Below, piece by piece: positions 1 to 8,590 of a stretch of 64,000 nucleotides of DNA. The translations under genes were made by a program, and so were the position numbers. Numbering within the stretch: the first letter of the stretch is position 1; every line of letters begins with the position of its first letter. The stretch comes from an uncultured Acetatifactor sp. (GTDB lineage Bacteria; Bacillota; Clostridia; Lachnospirales; Lachnospiraceae): assembly GCA_910584235.1 (NCBI GenBank), contig CAJTZD010000010.1, positions 39,838 to 103,837 of the forward strand, in the 5' to 3' direction. The notes under the pieces are model-generated. The model searched no databases. It was not told the origin of the DNA and saw only the letters and a program-made list of their open reading frames with translations.

Positions 1-652
1 CGGGAGCAGGGGCTGCAGCAGGGGAGGGATCCCGGTTAGGGCGCAGGTGGATATAGCTCTGTTCCTTTCGCTGCTTTTGGAGCGCATGGAAGAAAAAACG
101 CTGCAAATCGTCCCGGGATCCATAGGAGGACAGCAGTTGATCCAGGTAATCAGCCTGGAGGGAGAGGAAGAGTACCGCCGTGTCTGCCTTTCCCTCCAGC
201 ATGTCCGCATGTTCCAGATTCTTGTCCGTGATAACCACTTCCCCGGCGGCGAAAATCCGGGGCTCGCCCAGGAGAATCTGCCGGAAACTCCCCTTGAGAC
301 ACAGGAGGATTTCGATATAATCGTGGGTGTGGTAATGGCCCTGCCAGGGGAGGGTACGGCGTACATGGCGCATGCCGGCCCGGCTGAAAGTATATTCGTT
401 CCCCGCGGTGTCATAGAAGCACAGCAGGGTGGAAAATGCCGACTGGACCTGGCGGATGTCCAGGGCTGCGCTTTCCGGAAAGCTTTGCCGGGAACACGGT
501 TCCGCAGCCGCCTCCTCACCGGAGCCGGCTTTTTTCGTAACAGAGCGAAAATAAAAGTCCTCATAGGCGGCCAGGCGTTCTCCCAGGGTGGGGAATGCGG
601 GGCGGCTTCTGCGCAGCACATCTTCGGTCAATTGTAAGCGCCAGTCAGCCAT
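1..652 (-). CDS. AraC-family transcriptional regulator, N-terminal part (gene runs off the window)
   Basis: Reading the minus strand from the ATG at 652 gives an open frame to the window edge (about 217 residues, no stop). An AGGAG lies 6-7 nt before the ATG. The protein carries a cupin-like segment with HYHTHDYIEILLCLKG, a pattern typical of the sugar-sensing N-terminal domain of AraC regulators. The C-terminal helix-turn-helix would lie beyond position 1. The gene is divergent from the GH2 gene, the usual layout for a local activator of a glycosidase. What is seen is the cupin half and the start; the AraC assignment is by family pattern and context. The plus-strand open frame over the same bases is a shadow. 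Confidence 0.8.
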   Translation of the reverse strand, partial: MADWRLQLTEDVLRRSRPAFPTLGERLAAYEDFYFRSVTKKAGSGEEAAAEPCSRQSFPESAALDIRQVQSAFSTLLCFYDTAGNEYTFSRAGMRHVRRTLPWQGHYHTHDYIEILLCLKGSFRQILLGEPRIFAAGEVVITDKNLEHADMLEGKADTAVLFLSLQADYLDQLLSSYGSRDDLQRFFFHALQKQRKEQSYIHLRPNRDPSPAAAPAP

Positions 653-696
653 GGGGCATCTCCTTTCAGGTCCGCCGTTGGTTCTGCGGCGTCATT

Positions 697-746
697 AAAA
701 TCGTGCAAATCGTCCCTGTTCTTTATCATACAGCAAAATATCGTCC
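697..746. promoter_or_regulatory. Candidate AraC operator repeats
   Basis: TCGTCC occurs at 710-715 and 741-746, both preceded by an AAAT-rich stretch, with a related TCGTGC at 701-706. The last copy abuts the -35 of the rightward GH2 promoter. Direct repeats next to a -35 are typical for AraC activators, but no binding is shown by sequence alone. Confidence 0.4.
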
Positions 747-753
747 TTGTCAG
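725..753 (-). promoter_or_regulatory. Promoter of the AraC gene
   Basis: On the minus strand CTGACA (748-753) and TATGAT (725-730) are separated by 17 bp, upstream of the ATG at 652. Confidence 0.55.
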
Positions 754-775
754 CAGGCTTTCGTTTTTTTATGAT
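747..775 (+). promoter_or_regulatory. Promoter of the GH2 gene
   Basis: TTGTCA (747-752) and TATGAT (770-775) are separated by 17 bp. The -35 overlaps that of the divergent AraC promoter, so the two promoters probably compete or are co-regulated. Confidence 0.55.
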
Positions 776-836
776 AAATATTAGAACGCGGCTCCCCTAT
801 GCGGGAGGAAAGCGAGGCAAAAGGAGGCATCTGCGG

Positions 837-3629
837 ATGAAGCGAGAGAATTGGAACAGAGACTGGTATTTTACCAAAGGACAGGCCGGCATGATGAACG
901 CCGGGAAGAAAGTGCAGCTTCCCCATGACTACATGATTGAGAGCGATGTGGTCAGAGAGGCTCCGGCGGCAGCAGCCATGGGGTATTTCACGGGAACCGT
1001 GGGGACTTATACAAAGTATTTCCATGTTCCGGAGCAGTGGCAGGGGGAGCGGGTCTATCTGCACTTTGACGGTGTGATGATGAACGCGTCAGTGTCCGTG
1101 AACGGAAGTCTGGTGAAGCGGCACCATTACGGCTATACTCCCTTTTCCGTGGATGTCACGGATGCGCTGTATTTCGGCGGGAAGAACCGGGTGACGGTGG
1201 CAGTGAATCCCAGCATGCAGCCCAACTCCAGGTGGTATACGGGCGCAGGCATCTACCGCCATGTGGAACTGTCTCATGTAAAGTCCCTGCATGTGGAGCC
1301 GGACGGGATTTTTGCCTATACGAAGCGGATTGACTATGAAACCGAAACAGGAACGGAAGCAGGGAAAGCTGTAGAAGCGGCAGGAGACGGCAAAAAACCG
1401 GAGAGGCCGGATCGGGCTAAGAGCGCCAATGTCATGGTGGAAGTGACGCTGCGCAGCCATTTCACCAAAGACCATCAGGTGCGGGTGAGGGCAGGCCTGG
1501 TTTTGGACAGAGGGAAGATGGGAGCCGGCGGGGACGGCTGTCAGACAGACAACAGGGCTGCGACCGGCAAGGATGGGTATCGGACAGAAGCTGAGATTGC
1601 CGCCACCCTGAGTGATTGCAGCGAAAAGGATGGCGAATCTGCCGTAATACAACGTGATACCATTCTCCTGGTAAAGGCCGGCAGTACCGCAGTGGCCAGG
1701 ATTCCCATGACGGTAGAGCGGCCCCTGACCTGGGATGCAGAGCATCCCAATCTGTATCAGGTGAAAGTTCAGGTGGAAGACATGGGCGTCTTTGGCGTGG
1801 GCCTGGAGAAAGACGGCGCTTTGGAGGGCGTCTGTGATGAGGCGGAGACGCTTTTCGGCATCCGCATGGTCACGGCCGACGCAGTCCACGGGCTGCAGGT
1901 CAACGGCAGGACAGTGAAGCTGAAAGGCGGCTGCATCCATCATGACAACGGCTTGCTGGGTGCGATATCCCTGCGGGACAGCGAATACAGGAAGCTGCGC
2001 CTGCTGAAAGAATCAGGCTTCAATGCGGTGCGCCTGGCCCACAATCCCGGCTCCCGGGAACTGCTGGAGGCATGCGACCGCCTGGGGTTCTATGTATTCG
2101 ATGAGGCTTTTGACGCCTGGGGCCATAGCAAGCAGCCGGGAGACTACAGCCAGTTCTTCGCAAGCGACTGGAAAGAGGACATGGAGAGCTTTATCCTGCG
2201 TGACCGCAATCATCCCAGCATTTTGATCTGGTCTACGGGCAATGAGGTGGAGGAACGGGGCGGCATGGGAGACGGCTATACCATTGCCGAGGAATTGGCT
2301 GCCTGTGTGCGCAGCCTGGACTCCACCAGGCTGGTGTCCAACGGGCTCTGCTCCATGTGGTCCGGCCTGGACGATGCGAGTTTCCTGGAGCAGACCAAAG
2401 CCAGCGTAAAAGCGAGGAAGCAGGGAAATGCCCAGAATGCGGATGCGGGAGGAGTGGACGGAGCCTGGGAGGACAGGACGGAGAGCTTCTGCAACTGTCT
2501 GGATGTGGTGGGGTACAACTATATGGACAGCCATTACGAATACGCGGGGCAGCGGTACCCGGAGCGGGTGATCCTGGGCACGGAGAGCTTTCCCAATCAG
2601 TTCGACAAGGTCTGGGAGCTGGTGGAGCGGCTTCCCTATGTCATCGGCGATTTTACCTGGACGGCGGTGGACTATATCGGAGAGGCAGGCATCGGCAAGA
2701 GCAAGTTCTTTGAGGCGGGGGATCCGGAGCTGGAGAAAGGCCCCTGGGCAATCTCCTCCCATGCGTCGGAGTATCCCTGGAGGCTTGCCAATGACGCGGA
2801 CATCACCATCGGCGGAAGCCTGACGCCTCAGGGTGTCTACCGGAAAATCGTATGGGGCAGCAGTGAAACAGGGCTGTTCGCTCAGCACCCGAAGTACCAT
2901 GGGATGGAGGAAGTGGTCAGCAACTGGGGCTGGAATCAGATGACGGACTGCTGGAATTACGGGGAATATGCGGGAAAGCCTGTGAAAGTGTATGTGTATT
3001 CCAAAGCGGAAGCGGTGGAGCTGTTCCTGAACGGAAAAAGCCTGGGCAGGGGCTCGGCGGGAAAGGAGAATCGGTTCTGCGCGGTGTTTGAGGTAAGCTA
3101 TGAGCCGGGCGTGCTGACGGCGGTGAGCCTGAGCGGGGACAAAGAGGTGTCCAGGGCGCAGATTGCCACCACGGGAGCGCCCGCGTCCATCCGGCTGACG
3201 GCGGACAGGGAGACGCTCCGGGCAGACGGTGAGAGTCTCTCCTATATAGCCGTGGATGTGCTGGATAAAGACGGAAATGTAGTAAAAGATGCGGAAGTGA
3301 TGTTGGAGGCATCTCTGGAGGCTTCCCGGGCAACCGGTCATGCTCTGTCTCCGGTGAGGAAGCTTTTGGGCGATGAGGAGGGAATGGAAGCCGTGGCGGC
3401 TGCATTCGGCGGAAAGTTAGAAGAGGAGGAACCGGATTCCAGCGCCTGCCTGGCAGGCTTCGGCTCGGACAATCCGGTGACCGAGGACAATTACGCTGCC
3501 GGGAAATGTCATTCCTATCAGGGGCGTGCGCTGGCAGTGGTGCGTGCCGGTCAGATCGCCGGGAAAGCCGTGCTGCGGGTGGCAGCGGACGGATTGGGCG
3601 AGGCAGGTGTGGAGATAGCGGTGGAATAA
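837..3629 (+). CDS. Glycoside hydrolase family 2 protein (beta-galactosidase/beta-glucuronidase type)
   Basis: A 930-residue GH2 enzyme that should remove terminal beta-linked sugars by a retaining mechanism. It has an N-terminal sugar-binding jelly roll, an Ig-like domain with a low-complexity insert around residues 170-260, then the TIM barrel (KGGCIHHDNGLLGA, RLAHNP). The proton donor is Glu470 in STGNEVEE and the nucleophile Glu583 in GTESFP. The C-terminal third resembles the DUF4982 plus Ig-like (Big) modules common in Lachnospiraceae and Bacteroides GH2 proteins. There is no signal peptide, so it is probably intracellular. The start at 837 is chosen because AAGGAGG lies 9 nt before it; an in-frame ATG at 747 sits on the promoter and lacks a ribosome site. 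The true substrate cannot be read from the sequence. Confidence 0.9.
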   Translation: MKRENWNRDWYFTKGQAGMMNAGKKVQLPHDYMIESDVVREAPAAAAMGYFTGTVGTYTKYFHVPEQWQGERVYLHFDGVMMNASVSVNGSLVKRHHYGYTPFSVDVTDALYFGGKNRVTVAVNPSMQPNSRWYTGAGIYRHVELSHVKSLHVEPDGIFAYTKRIDYETETGTEAGKAVEAAGDGKKPERPDRAKSANVMVEVTLRSHFTKDHQVRVRAGLVLDRGKMGAGGDGCQTDNRAATGKDGYRTEAEIAATLSDCSEKDGESAVIQRDTILLVKAGSTAVARIPMTVERPLTWDAEHPNLYQVKVQVEDMGVFGVGLEKDGALEGVCDEAETLFGIRMVTADAVHGLQVNGRTVKLKGGCIHHDNGLLGAISLRDSEYRKLRLLKESGFNAVRLAHNPGSRELLEACDRLGFYVFDEAFDAWGHSKQPGDYSQFFASDWKEDMESFILRDRNHPSILIWSTGNEVEERGGMGDGYTIAEELAACVRSLDSTRLVSNGLCSMWSGLDDASFLEQTKASVKARKQGNAQNADAGGVDGAWEDRTESFCNCLDVVGYNYMDSHYEYAGQRYPERVILGTESFPNQFDKVWELVERLPYVIGDFTWTAVDYIGEAGIGKSKFFEAGDPELEKGPWAISSHASEYPWRLANDADITIGGSLTPQGVYRKIVWGSSETGLFAQHPKYHGMEEVVSNWGWNQMTDCWNYGEYAGKPVKVYVYSKAEAVELFLNGKSLGRGSAGKENRFCAVFEVSYEPGVLTAVSLSGDKEVSRAQIATTGAPASIRLTADRETLRADGESLSYIAVDVLDKDGNVVKDAEVMLEASLEASRATGHALSPVRKLLGDEEGMEAVAAAFGGKLEEEEPDSSACLAGFGSDNPVTEDNYAAGKCHSYQGRALAVVRAGQIAGKAVLRVAADGLGEAGVEIAVE

Positions 3630-3650
3630 GTTCGGCATTGTCCGCGGCCA

Positions 3651-4904
3651 TCAGGGCCAGATCAAGGGGAGCTGGCGGAAATACAGGATATCGTTCCCGG
3701 CAGGCGCCATATACTCTACATATTCCGCATCCTGATCGATCAGGGTGCGGCCGCCATGCTCTTCTCCTGCTTTTGTCTGGCGCAGGATCAGGTAGGAGGC
3801 TTCCCCGGGAAGCGTAAGGGAGGCTCCTGCGTCAGTCAGCTCCGCCAGCTGTTCCTCGCTGTAGCGCTTTATCAGCCGATTTTCCCCATCCATCAAAAGC
3901 AGTTCCGTCTCCTGGGGCGCTTCGGAAGCGATGATATTCACGGAAAATTTCTGAGAGCGGGTTAGCGTCTCTTCGTTTGAGCGGTGGCTTGTGGATTCGG
4001 AGATGCTGTGGTTAAACTTCTGGCCGTCATTAAAGGATTGCGAGGTCACTCCCGAACCGGCCAGCAGATAGATCTGTCCGTCCTCCTGTTGGTAGACGGG
4101 GTTAAAATAATAAGCAACGTGGCTGTCAGCAGTAATATAGAGGTCTGCCTCAACGCTGTCCTCCTGGTCGAGAACGTAGTAATGAACATTCGCAAAATGG
4201 AAGTCTGTGGTCATATACCTGGCCCCGGTGGCCTCATGGGTTTCATCCTCCGGTGCGGTCAGGCTGTAGATGCCGTAGCCTTCCAGGCCGGGAAAAGTGA
4301 CTACAGGTTCGCCTGCGTCATATCCGGTAAAGCTGCCGTAGATTTTCTCCGATCCTGTATCCTTTATCCGGATATCCCCGCTGTTGTTAAATTCCAGTTG
4401 GGAGGGGCCCGGTTCGATATGCTTGCTGGTGACGAAGACCCCGGCCAGTCTGGCCCCCTGCCCGGGCAGTTCCTCCAAAGCCAGGCTGCCGCCACTTTCG
4501 GCCAGGGCGCATCCGCCAAGAAGCGCCGGGGCAGACGCAAGGAGCATAGCTGTTAAAATGAATCTGGCGGACGCACGGACCCTGGCGGTCTTATGCGATC
4601 CGGCAGACGACAGGGCTCTAAGTGAGAAGCGGCATTTCACTGTCGGCAAGGACTGAATCGCTGACAGAACCTTAGCCGCAAATTTAACCACAAACCTATA
4701 ATGGCCCTTTGATAATAGAATCATCTCTTTGATTCTATTATAGACCTTTGATAATAGAATCATCTCTTTGATTCTATAATGGACCTTTGATAATAGAATC
4801 ATCTCTTTGATTCTATAATGGACCCTTGATAATAGAATCATCTCTTTGATTCTATTATAGACCTTTGGTAATAGAATCTTTCCTTGATATAGACTACCTT
4901 TCAT
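3651..4904 (-). CDS. Lipoprotein of unknown function with a tandem-repeat N-terminus
   Basis: I do not recognise the family. The frame is 417 codons. It starts at an ATG overlapping the end of the XRE gene (11-nt overlap) with GGAGG 9 nt upstream, so translation is probably coupled. Residues 19-70 are four copies of a 13-residue unit (IKEMILLSKVHYR and variants) encoded by the 39-bp minisatellite. A lipoprotein signal appears only at residues 114-132 (hydrophobic stretch ending LLGGC, Cys132), too far inside for a normal signal peptide. Either the repeat expanded between the start and the real N-terminus, or translation starts internally, perhaps at the GTG near codon 89. The mature part (133-417) is polar, with many acidic and aromatic residues. 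Third gene of the operon with the membrane protein and XRE regulator. Confidence 0.6.
   Translation of the reverse strand: MKGSLYQGKILLPKVYNRIKEMILLSRVHYRIKEMILLSKVHYRIKEMILLSKVYNRIKEMILLSKGHYRFVVKFAAKVLSAIQSLPTVKCRFSLRALSSAGSHKTARVRASARFILTAMLLASAPALLGGCALAESGGSLALEELPGQGARLAGVFVTSKHIEPGPSQLEFNNSGDIRIKDTGSEKIYGSFTGYDAGEPVVTFPGLEGYGIYSLTAPEDETHEATGARYMTTDFHFANVHYYVLDQEDSVEADLYITADSHVAYYFNPVYQQEDGQIYLLAGSGVTSQSFNDGQKFNHSISESTSHRSNEETLTRSQKFSVNIIASEAPQETELLLMDGENRLIKRYSEEQLAELTDAGASLTLPGEASYLILRQTKAGEEHGGRTLIDQDAEYVEYMAPAGNDILYFRQLPLIWP
4711..4884. repeat. 39-bp minisatellite of palindromic units
   Basis: Four full units start at 4711, 4750, 4789 and 4828, followed by a partial, diverged unit from 4867. 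Each unit contains AATAGAATCA-tctctt-TGATTCTATT, an inverted repeat with 9-10 bp arms and a 6-nt loop. 39 bp is 13 codons, so copy-number change keeps the lipoprotein frame open. Confidence 0.9.
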
Positions 4905-5127
4905 GCTCCGTTTCCTCCTCTAATTTTCCGTCGAACTTCAAAATATCACCCACATCGCACTGTAAGTAATAACAAATCCGGTTTACGGTGCCGAAGCGCA
5001 CGCCCTTTGCCTTGCCGCTGCGCAGAATGGACAGGTTCGCCTCCGTGATACCCACCAGCCGGCACAGCTCTTTGGAAGTCATGCGGCGCTCTTTTAAAAT
5101 TTCGTCAAGATACACTCGTATTGCCAT
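4894..5127 (-). CDS. Small XRE/Cro-CI helix-turn-helix regulator (YozG-like)
   Basis: A 77-residue protein that is almost entirely one helix-turn-helix domain: MTSKELCRLVGITEANLSIL is the DNA-binding part, then SGKAKGVRF and a C-terminal CDVGDILKF. This pattern matches the short XRE proteins that accompany DUF2975 membrane proteins in Firmicutes. AAGGAG precedes the ATG by 9 nt. It lies between the membrane protein gene (164 nt upstream) and the lipoprotein gene (overlapping). It is the best candidate to bind the paired palindromes at the operon promoter, giving autoregulation, but that is inferred. Its activity may be controlled by the membrane partner. Confidence 0.85.
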   Translation of the reverse strand: MAIRVYLDEILKERRMTSKELCRLVGITEANLSILRSGKAKGVRFGTVNRICYYLQCDVGDILKFDGKLEEETEHER

Positions 5128-5290
5128 TTTTTGTGCTCCTTATGCTTTCCCGAAAAGACGGTCATGCTTTGGCATTCCTTTTGCTTCTATGCATGATTCG
5201 CAATGTGTCAGGACTTTCAGGAGAAAGGAAGCATGCACAGGAAGCCGCTGTCCGCAGGAGACAGTCTTCGGGCTTTCCACAGGTTTTGAC

Positions 5291-6169
5291 TCAGATAAAC
5301 ATATCATTGTCTTCTTTCAGCCGTCGGCTTTCCAGGTACAGAAAACTCAGCGTCCGAATCCCCAGCATCACAAGGATTTCCGACAGAGGGAAAGGGATTC
5401 TGTGGAAGCTGGTCAAAAGAAACCGGGAACAGAGCAACTGCAGCACGTTGAAGCCTGCGTTTGCCAGCAAAACCACTGTCAGAAGCCGCCCGCTGGCAGC
5501 TTTCAGCCGTTTCATTGCCAGACTGGCTTCAGGGCCGAAAGGCTCCTTTTCATAGCGGCGCAGGAACAGGACCATCATAAAAAGCAGGGCGATCTGGGAG
5601 GCCGTTGGCAGAATCCCTATGACGACCTGAATCGCTAAAAACAGGGTGCTTATTCTCACCAGATGACTGTCGGAGCCTGTGTTGCTCTCCTGCAAAGCGC
5701 GCAGGGCCTCTCTGAATTCGACGCTGCTCTGTACAAAGAGGCCTATGCCCAGCACCAGCCCATAGAGCCCCAGGAGGATTCGCAGCCCGGCAAGGAGCCT
5801 GCCCTGTCCCGCCTTTTCATAGAGAAAGACAAGGCGCAGCAGAATCCATGTGAGAAAGAGACTGTAAATGACGGCGGCCAGGGAGTATTTCGCAATCCCT
5901 CCTGTGGGCATGGGAGACAGATATCTGTCCATGTAAGAGGGATTGATGAAGAACCATAACCCCGCGAAAAGGGATACCGACAGCAGGGGCAGCAAATAGT
6001 CCGCCCTGCAGCTCTTGCGCCTGTACCGGAGGAAAGCCATTGTAAACAGCGGAAGAGCCCCGGCGGCAAGGAAAAGAATCCAGGCCGCAATGTTGCCTGC
6101 ACTGCCGGACAGAGACAGGCGGCGCAGGCCCAGCCCCATCTGTTCCCAGGGAAAGGTTATATACTCCAT
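5291..6169 (-). CDS. Multi-pass membrane protein related to DUF2975
   Basis: A 292-residue protein with about seven hydrophobic segments. The C-terminal half has the DUF2975 signature as I know it: a polar YEKEPFGPEASLAMKRLK segment between membrane helices and an acidic end, RLKEDNDMFI, comparable to the LKEENDLTI ending of that family. It is followed directly by a YozG-like XRE gene, the usual partner. The N-terminal half is longer than in ordinary DUF2975 proteins. GAGGT lies 8 nt before the ATG. It probably acts as a membrane sensor or partner for the regulator; no enzymatic motif is visible. First gene of the operon, behind the promoter at 6221-6249. Confidence 0.7.
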   Translation of the reverse strand: MEYITFPWEQMGLGLRRLSLSGSAGNIAAWILFLAAGALPLFTMAFLRYRRKSCRADYLLPLLSVSLFAGLWFFINPSYMDRYLSPMPTGGIAKYSLAAVIYSLFLTWILLRLVFLYEKAGQGRLLAGLRILLGLYGLVLGIGLFVQSSVEFREALRALQESNTGSDSHLVRISTLFLAIQVVIGILPTASQIALLFMMVLFLRRYEKEPFGPEASLAMKRLKAASGRLLTVVLLANAGFNVLQLLCSRFLLTSFHRIPFPLSEILVMLGIRTLSFLYLESRRLKEDNDMFI

Positions 6170-6191
6170 ATTTTTACCTCATATTTTCTGA

Positions 6192-6254
6192 AATTATTGT
6201 TTCACGATAATTATGAGTATAGAATAACACGAGAATTATTGTTTGTCAATAATT
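6192..6254. promoter_or_regulatory. Two matching operator palindromes, 42 bp apart
   Basis: Site B (6234-6254) is AATTATTG-n5-CAATAATT, a perfect palindrome extended by one G/C pair at the ends (6233, 6255). Site A (6192-6212) is AATTATTG-n5-CGATAATT, one mismatch. The sites are 42 bp apart, about four helical turns. Site B covers the -35 of the minus-strand promoter and site A the likely transcription start, so binding at both should repress. Confidence 0.75.
6221..6249 (-). promoter_or_regulatory. Promoter of the DUF2975-like/XRE/lipoprotein operon
   Basis: On the minus strand a perfect TTGACA (6244-6249) and TATTCT (6221-6226) are separated by 17 bp, about 50 bp upstream of the ATG at 6169. 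Confidence 0.75.
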
Positions 6255-6299
6255 CCGGATAAGATTTTTCGCATTGAGCCTAGAGCCTCTTCTCACATT

Positions 6300-7700
6300 T
6301 TACATAAGAAACCTAGCCCAGTATCCCACGCGACGCAGTATTTTCAGAAAGCGCTCCTTGCCGGGGGATAAAGGCTGGGGTGTCTGTCCCGGAGCCAGAT
6401 CGTAGGAGTCCGCGTCCAGGACTCTTAGGGCATCCTGCTCATAGGTACTCATTTCCTCCCGCAGGGCGGCATTCAGTTCCGGGCTGTCGATGACTAACAT
6501 CAGTTCCGTGTCAAGATAGGCGCTGCGCATATCCCAGTTGAAAGAACCGATGGCGGCGATGCGGTCGTCTATGGTAAAGCATTTTCCGTGATAGGAGACG
6601 CCGCTGTCGTATTCCAGCATGTTCACGCCGCTTTTTAACAGCTTTTCCTTATTTACATAATAGTCCATGGCGCCGAAAGGATTCCCATTGTTGGCCACGG
6701 AGTTGGTCATCATCTCTACGGTGGGGACGCTCTGGCAGATGTCCGAAAGCTGCTCCAGCATCCAGTCGTCGCAGAGGATGTAGGGGGTATGGATGGATAC
6801 GGTTTCTTTCGCCTGTTTCATAAGTTCCGTCATGGCATAGAACACCAAAGGCTCCTTGACCTGGGGCTCTATGGGGTTGGAGAGAAGCTGAATGCGCCTG
6901 GTGGGGACAGTGAGCTCTCTGTAATCCACGGCCTGGAACCAGTCCGCGTGCTCTTCCTGCATCCGGCGGTAGAGCAGGGCAAGCTCCTCCTGCTTTTCCG
7001 TCTTTGTCTTTTTGACCATGCGGCAGTCTTCTAGTTCCCAGACGGAATCGAAATATGTATGTAGCTGCTCCATGGAGGGGAAGTCCGCGCCGTCCTCGCA
7101 CCAGACCAGCACGTCCCAGTCATAGTTTTTATAGCCGTCATGGCTGCCCAGGAAGAAGTCATAGCAGTTGCGTCCTCCCAGGATATAGGCGGTCCGGTCG
7201 GCAATGAGATATTTGTCATGGAGCCGCCCCATGAAGTTCCAGGGCTTTAAGGGGTTTAAGGGATTGTAGATTTTGAATTCCACGTTCTCCTGCGCCATCA
7301 GGGCCTGGAACCAGGCATTCCCCATAATTCCGGTGGCATAGGAAATGCCGTCCACCAGGAGGCTTACCCGGACGCCCCGCCTGGAGGCATCCAAGAGCGC
7401 GGCCAGCAGCGCTTTGCCGCTGTTGTCCGCATCAAAGTCAAAGGTACTCAGGATGATCTCCTCTTTGGCCTGGGAAATCAGGCGGATGCGCTCCGCCAGG
7501 GCCTCGCCGTTGTCGGAGATGACATGTGCCCGCTCGCCGCTGTCCTCCTCGCCGTAAAAGCTGACGGACGAGAACTGCCCCGCCGTGTCCGCCGTGACGG
7601 CAGGCTGCCTGGCATAGGGCAGGATTATGGCGCAGGCGTAGGCGGCCAGCAGGGTGAGGACAATGAGCAGCTTTCGTAAGGGATGTCTTTTCTTCTTCAT
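6300..7700 (-). CDS. Phospholipase D superfamily protein (cardiolipin synthase-like)
   Basis: A 466-residue protein with one N-terminal membrane helix (residues 10-28) and two PLD catalytic motifs: HDKYLIAD (His161, Lys163, Asp168) followed by GGRN, and HGKCFTID (His371, Lys373, Asp378) followed by GSFNWD. Two HxKx4D motifs in one chain form one active site that transfers or hydrolyses phosphatidyl groups. Most likely it is a phospholipid-modifying enzyme with its active site outside the membrane. It is shorter at the N-terminus than classical ClsA, which has two helices. AGAGG lies 8 nt before the ATG. It stands alone, facing away from the nuclease remnant. Whether it makes cardiolipin cannot be told from the motifs. 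Confidence 0.85.
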   Translation of the reverse strand: MKKKRHPLRKLLIVLTLLAAYACAIILPYARQPAVTADTAGQFSSVSFYGEEDSGERAHVISDNGEALAERIRLISQAKEEIILSTFDFDADNSGKALLAALLDASRRGVRVSLLVDGISYATGIMGNAWFQALMAQENVEFKIYNPLNPLKPWNFMGRLHDKYLIADRTAYILGGRNCYDFFLGSHDGYKNYDWDVLVWCEDGADFPSMEQLHTYFDSVWELEDCRMVKKTKTEKQEELALLYRRMQEEHADWFQAVDYRELTVPTRRIQLLSNPIEPQVKEPLVFYAMTELMKQAKETVSIHTPYILCDDWMLEQLSDICQSVPTVEMMTNSVANNGNPFGAMDYYVNKEKLLKSGVNMLEYDSGVSYHGKCFTIDDRIAAIGSFNWDMRSAYLDTELMLVIDSPELNAALREEMSTYEQDALRVLDADSYDLAPGQTPQPLSPGKERFLKILRRVGYWARFLM

Positions 7701-7837
7701 ACAGGAACCTCTTTTATCCGCTTTTTATACCTGATTCTAATATACAACAAACAGAGGAAAGGGGCAATGGGAAAGATGCTCCCTTGCGGAAAGCCAACAG
7801 TGCCAACAGGGAAACCAGGAACTTGGGAAAGATGCCC

Positions 7838-7866
7838 TTGACAATTCCCGCCCCATATACTATCCT
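7838..7866 (+). promoter_or_regulatory. Promoter before the nuclease remnant
   Basis: TTGACA (7838-7843) and TATCCT (7861-7866) are separated by 17 bp. The promoter looks intact although the gene behind it is truncated. Confidence 0.5.
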
Positions 7867-7912
7867 ATACCTAAAGCACCACAATCTTTAGCTCTGTACT
7901 TTCTGATGTTGA

Positions 7913-8557
7913 ATGGCGTCTCAGCCGTTTACCACTGGAAAAAGCGCAACTGTAGACAAGGCAAAGGAAAACGGCAGGGATGGCCCAAGGAGCCTGAAAG
8001 ACATGATGGACTTCGGAGAGGGCCAGCCGGGCGAGCCGGAAAGCGGCGGAGCGAGAGAGTGGGAGGAGTGCTTCGCGGACTACCCCCTGCACTTAGTCTG
8101 CGTAAACGAGTCCCTGGACTGCTCCGGATTTCGCACGTCCCTGCGAGACCTCTTCACCATCCTGCCCTGCCGCAGGGACAAAAAGCGGCTGATGGAGTTT
8201 CTGGCCAGCGACCCGGCCTACCAAAGTATGGACAAAGAGACCGCCCAGACGCTCGGCGTGCTCATGGGGATAAATAAATTCAAAGAAAATGAAGAAACTT
8301 ATAAAACCGAGGAGGGAAACTACGATATGTGTCAAGCCATACGCGAACTAATGGAGGACAGTAGACTTGAGGGCGAGAAAGAGGGAAAGAAAGAGGGAAA
8401 GAAAGAGGGAAAGAAAGAGGGCATCGCCCATGAAAGGATCGAAATTATAGAGAACATCATGAAATTGAGCAAATGTTCTCTGAGAGAAGCCTGCAAAGTG
8501 GCTGGAAAAACTTTGGAGGAGTACCGGCAGGCGAGAGAAATATATGAAAAGATATAA
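7913..8557 (+). pseudogene. C-terminal remnant of an Rpn/PD-(D/E)XK nuclease-family protein
   Basis: The 214-codon frame corresponds to the C-terminal two thirds of the Rpn-like (PD-(D/E)XK transposase-type) proteins that are numerous in Lachnospiraceae. DGPRSLKDMM, the FRTSLRDLFTILPCRRDKKR stretch, MCQAIRELMEDSR and the tail of repeated GKKE units are typical of that half. The N-terminal nuclease core is missing and no ribosome site precedes the ATG, so it is probably inactive. The repeated GKKE tail comes from a short tandem DNA repeat at about 8380-8420. It lies between two copies of a 14-bp direct repeat (7809-7822, 8897-8910). Confidence 0.65.
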
Positions 8558-8590
8558 AAGGAACAATAAAACCGCCCGGATTCTGGAGGC

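Noticed and set aside
2013..3341. Long minus-strand open frame (442 codons) opposite the GH2 gene
   Set aside because: It lies wholly antisense to a clear GH2 enzyme, has no domain pattern or ribosome site, and is explained by the GC-rich codon bias of the real gene.
4711..4884. CRISPR array
   Set aside because: The repeat units are contiguous, with no unique spacers between them, and they lie inside an open frame. This is a minisatellite.
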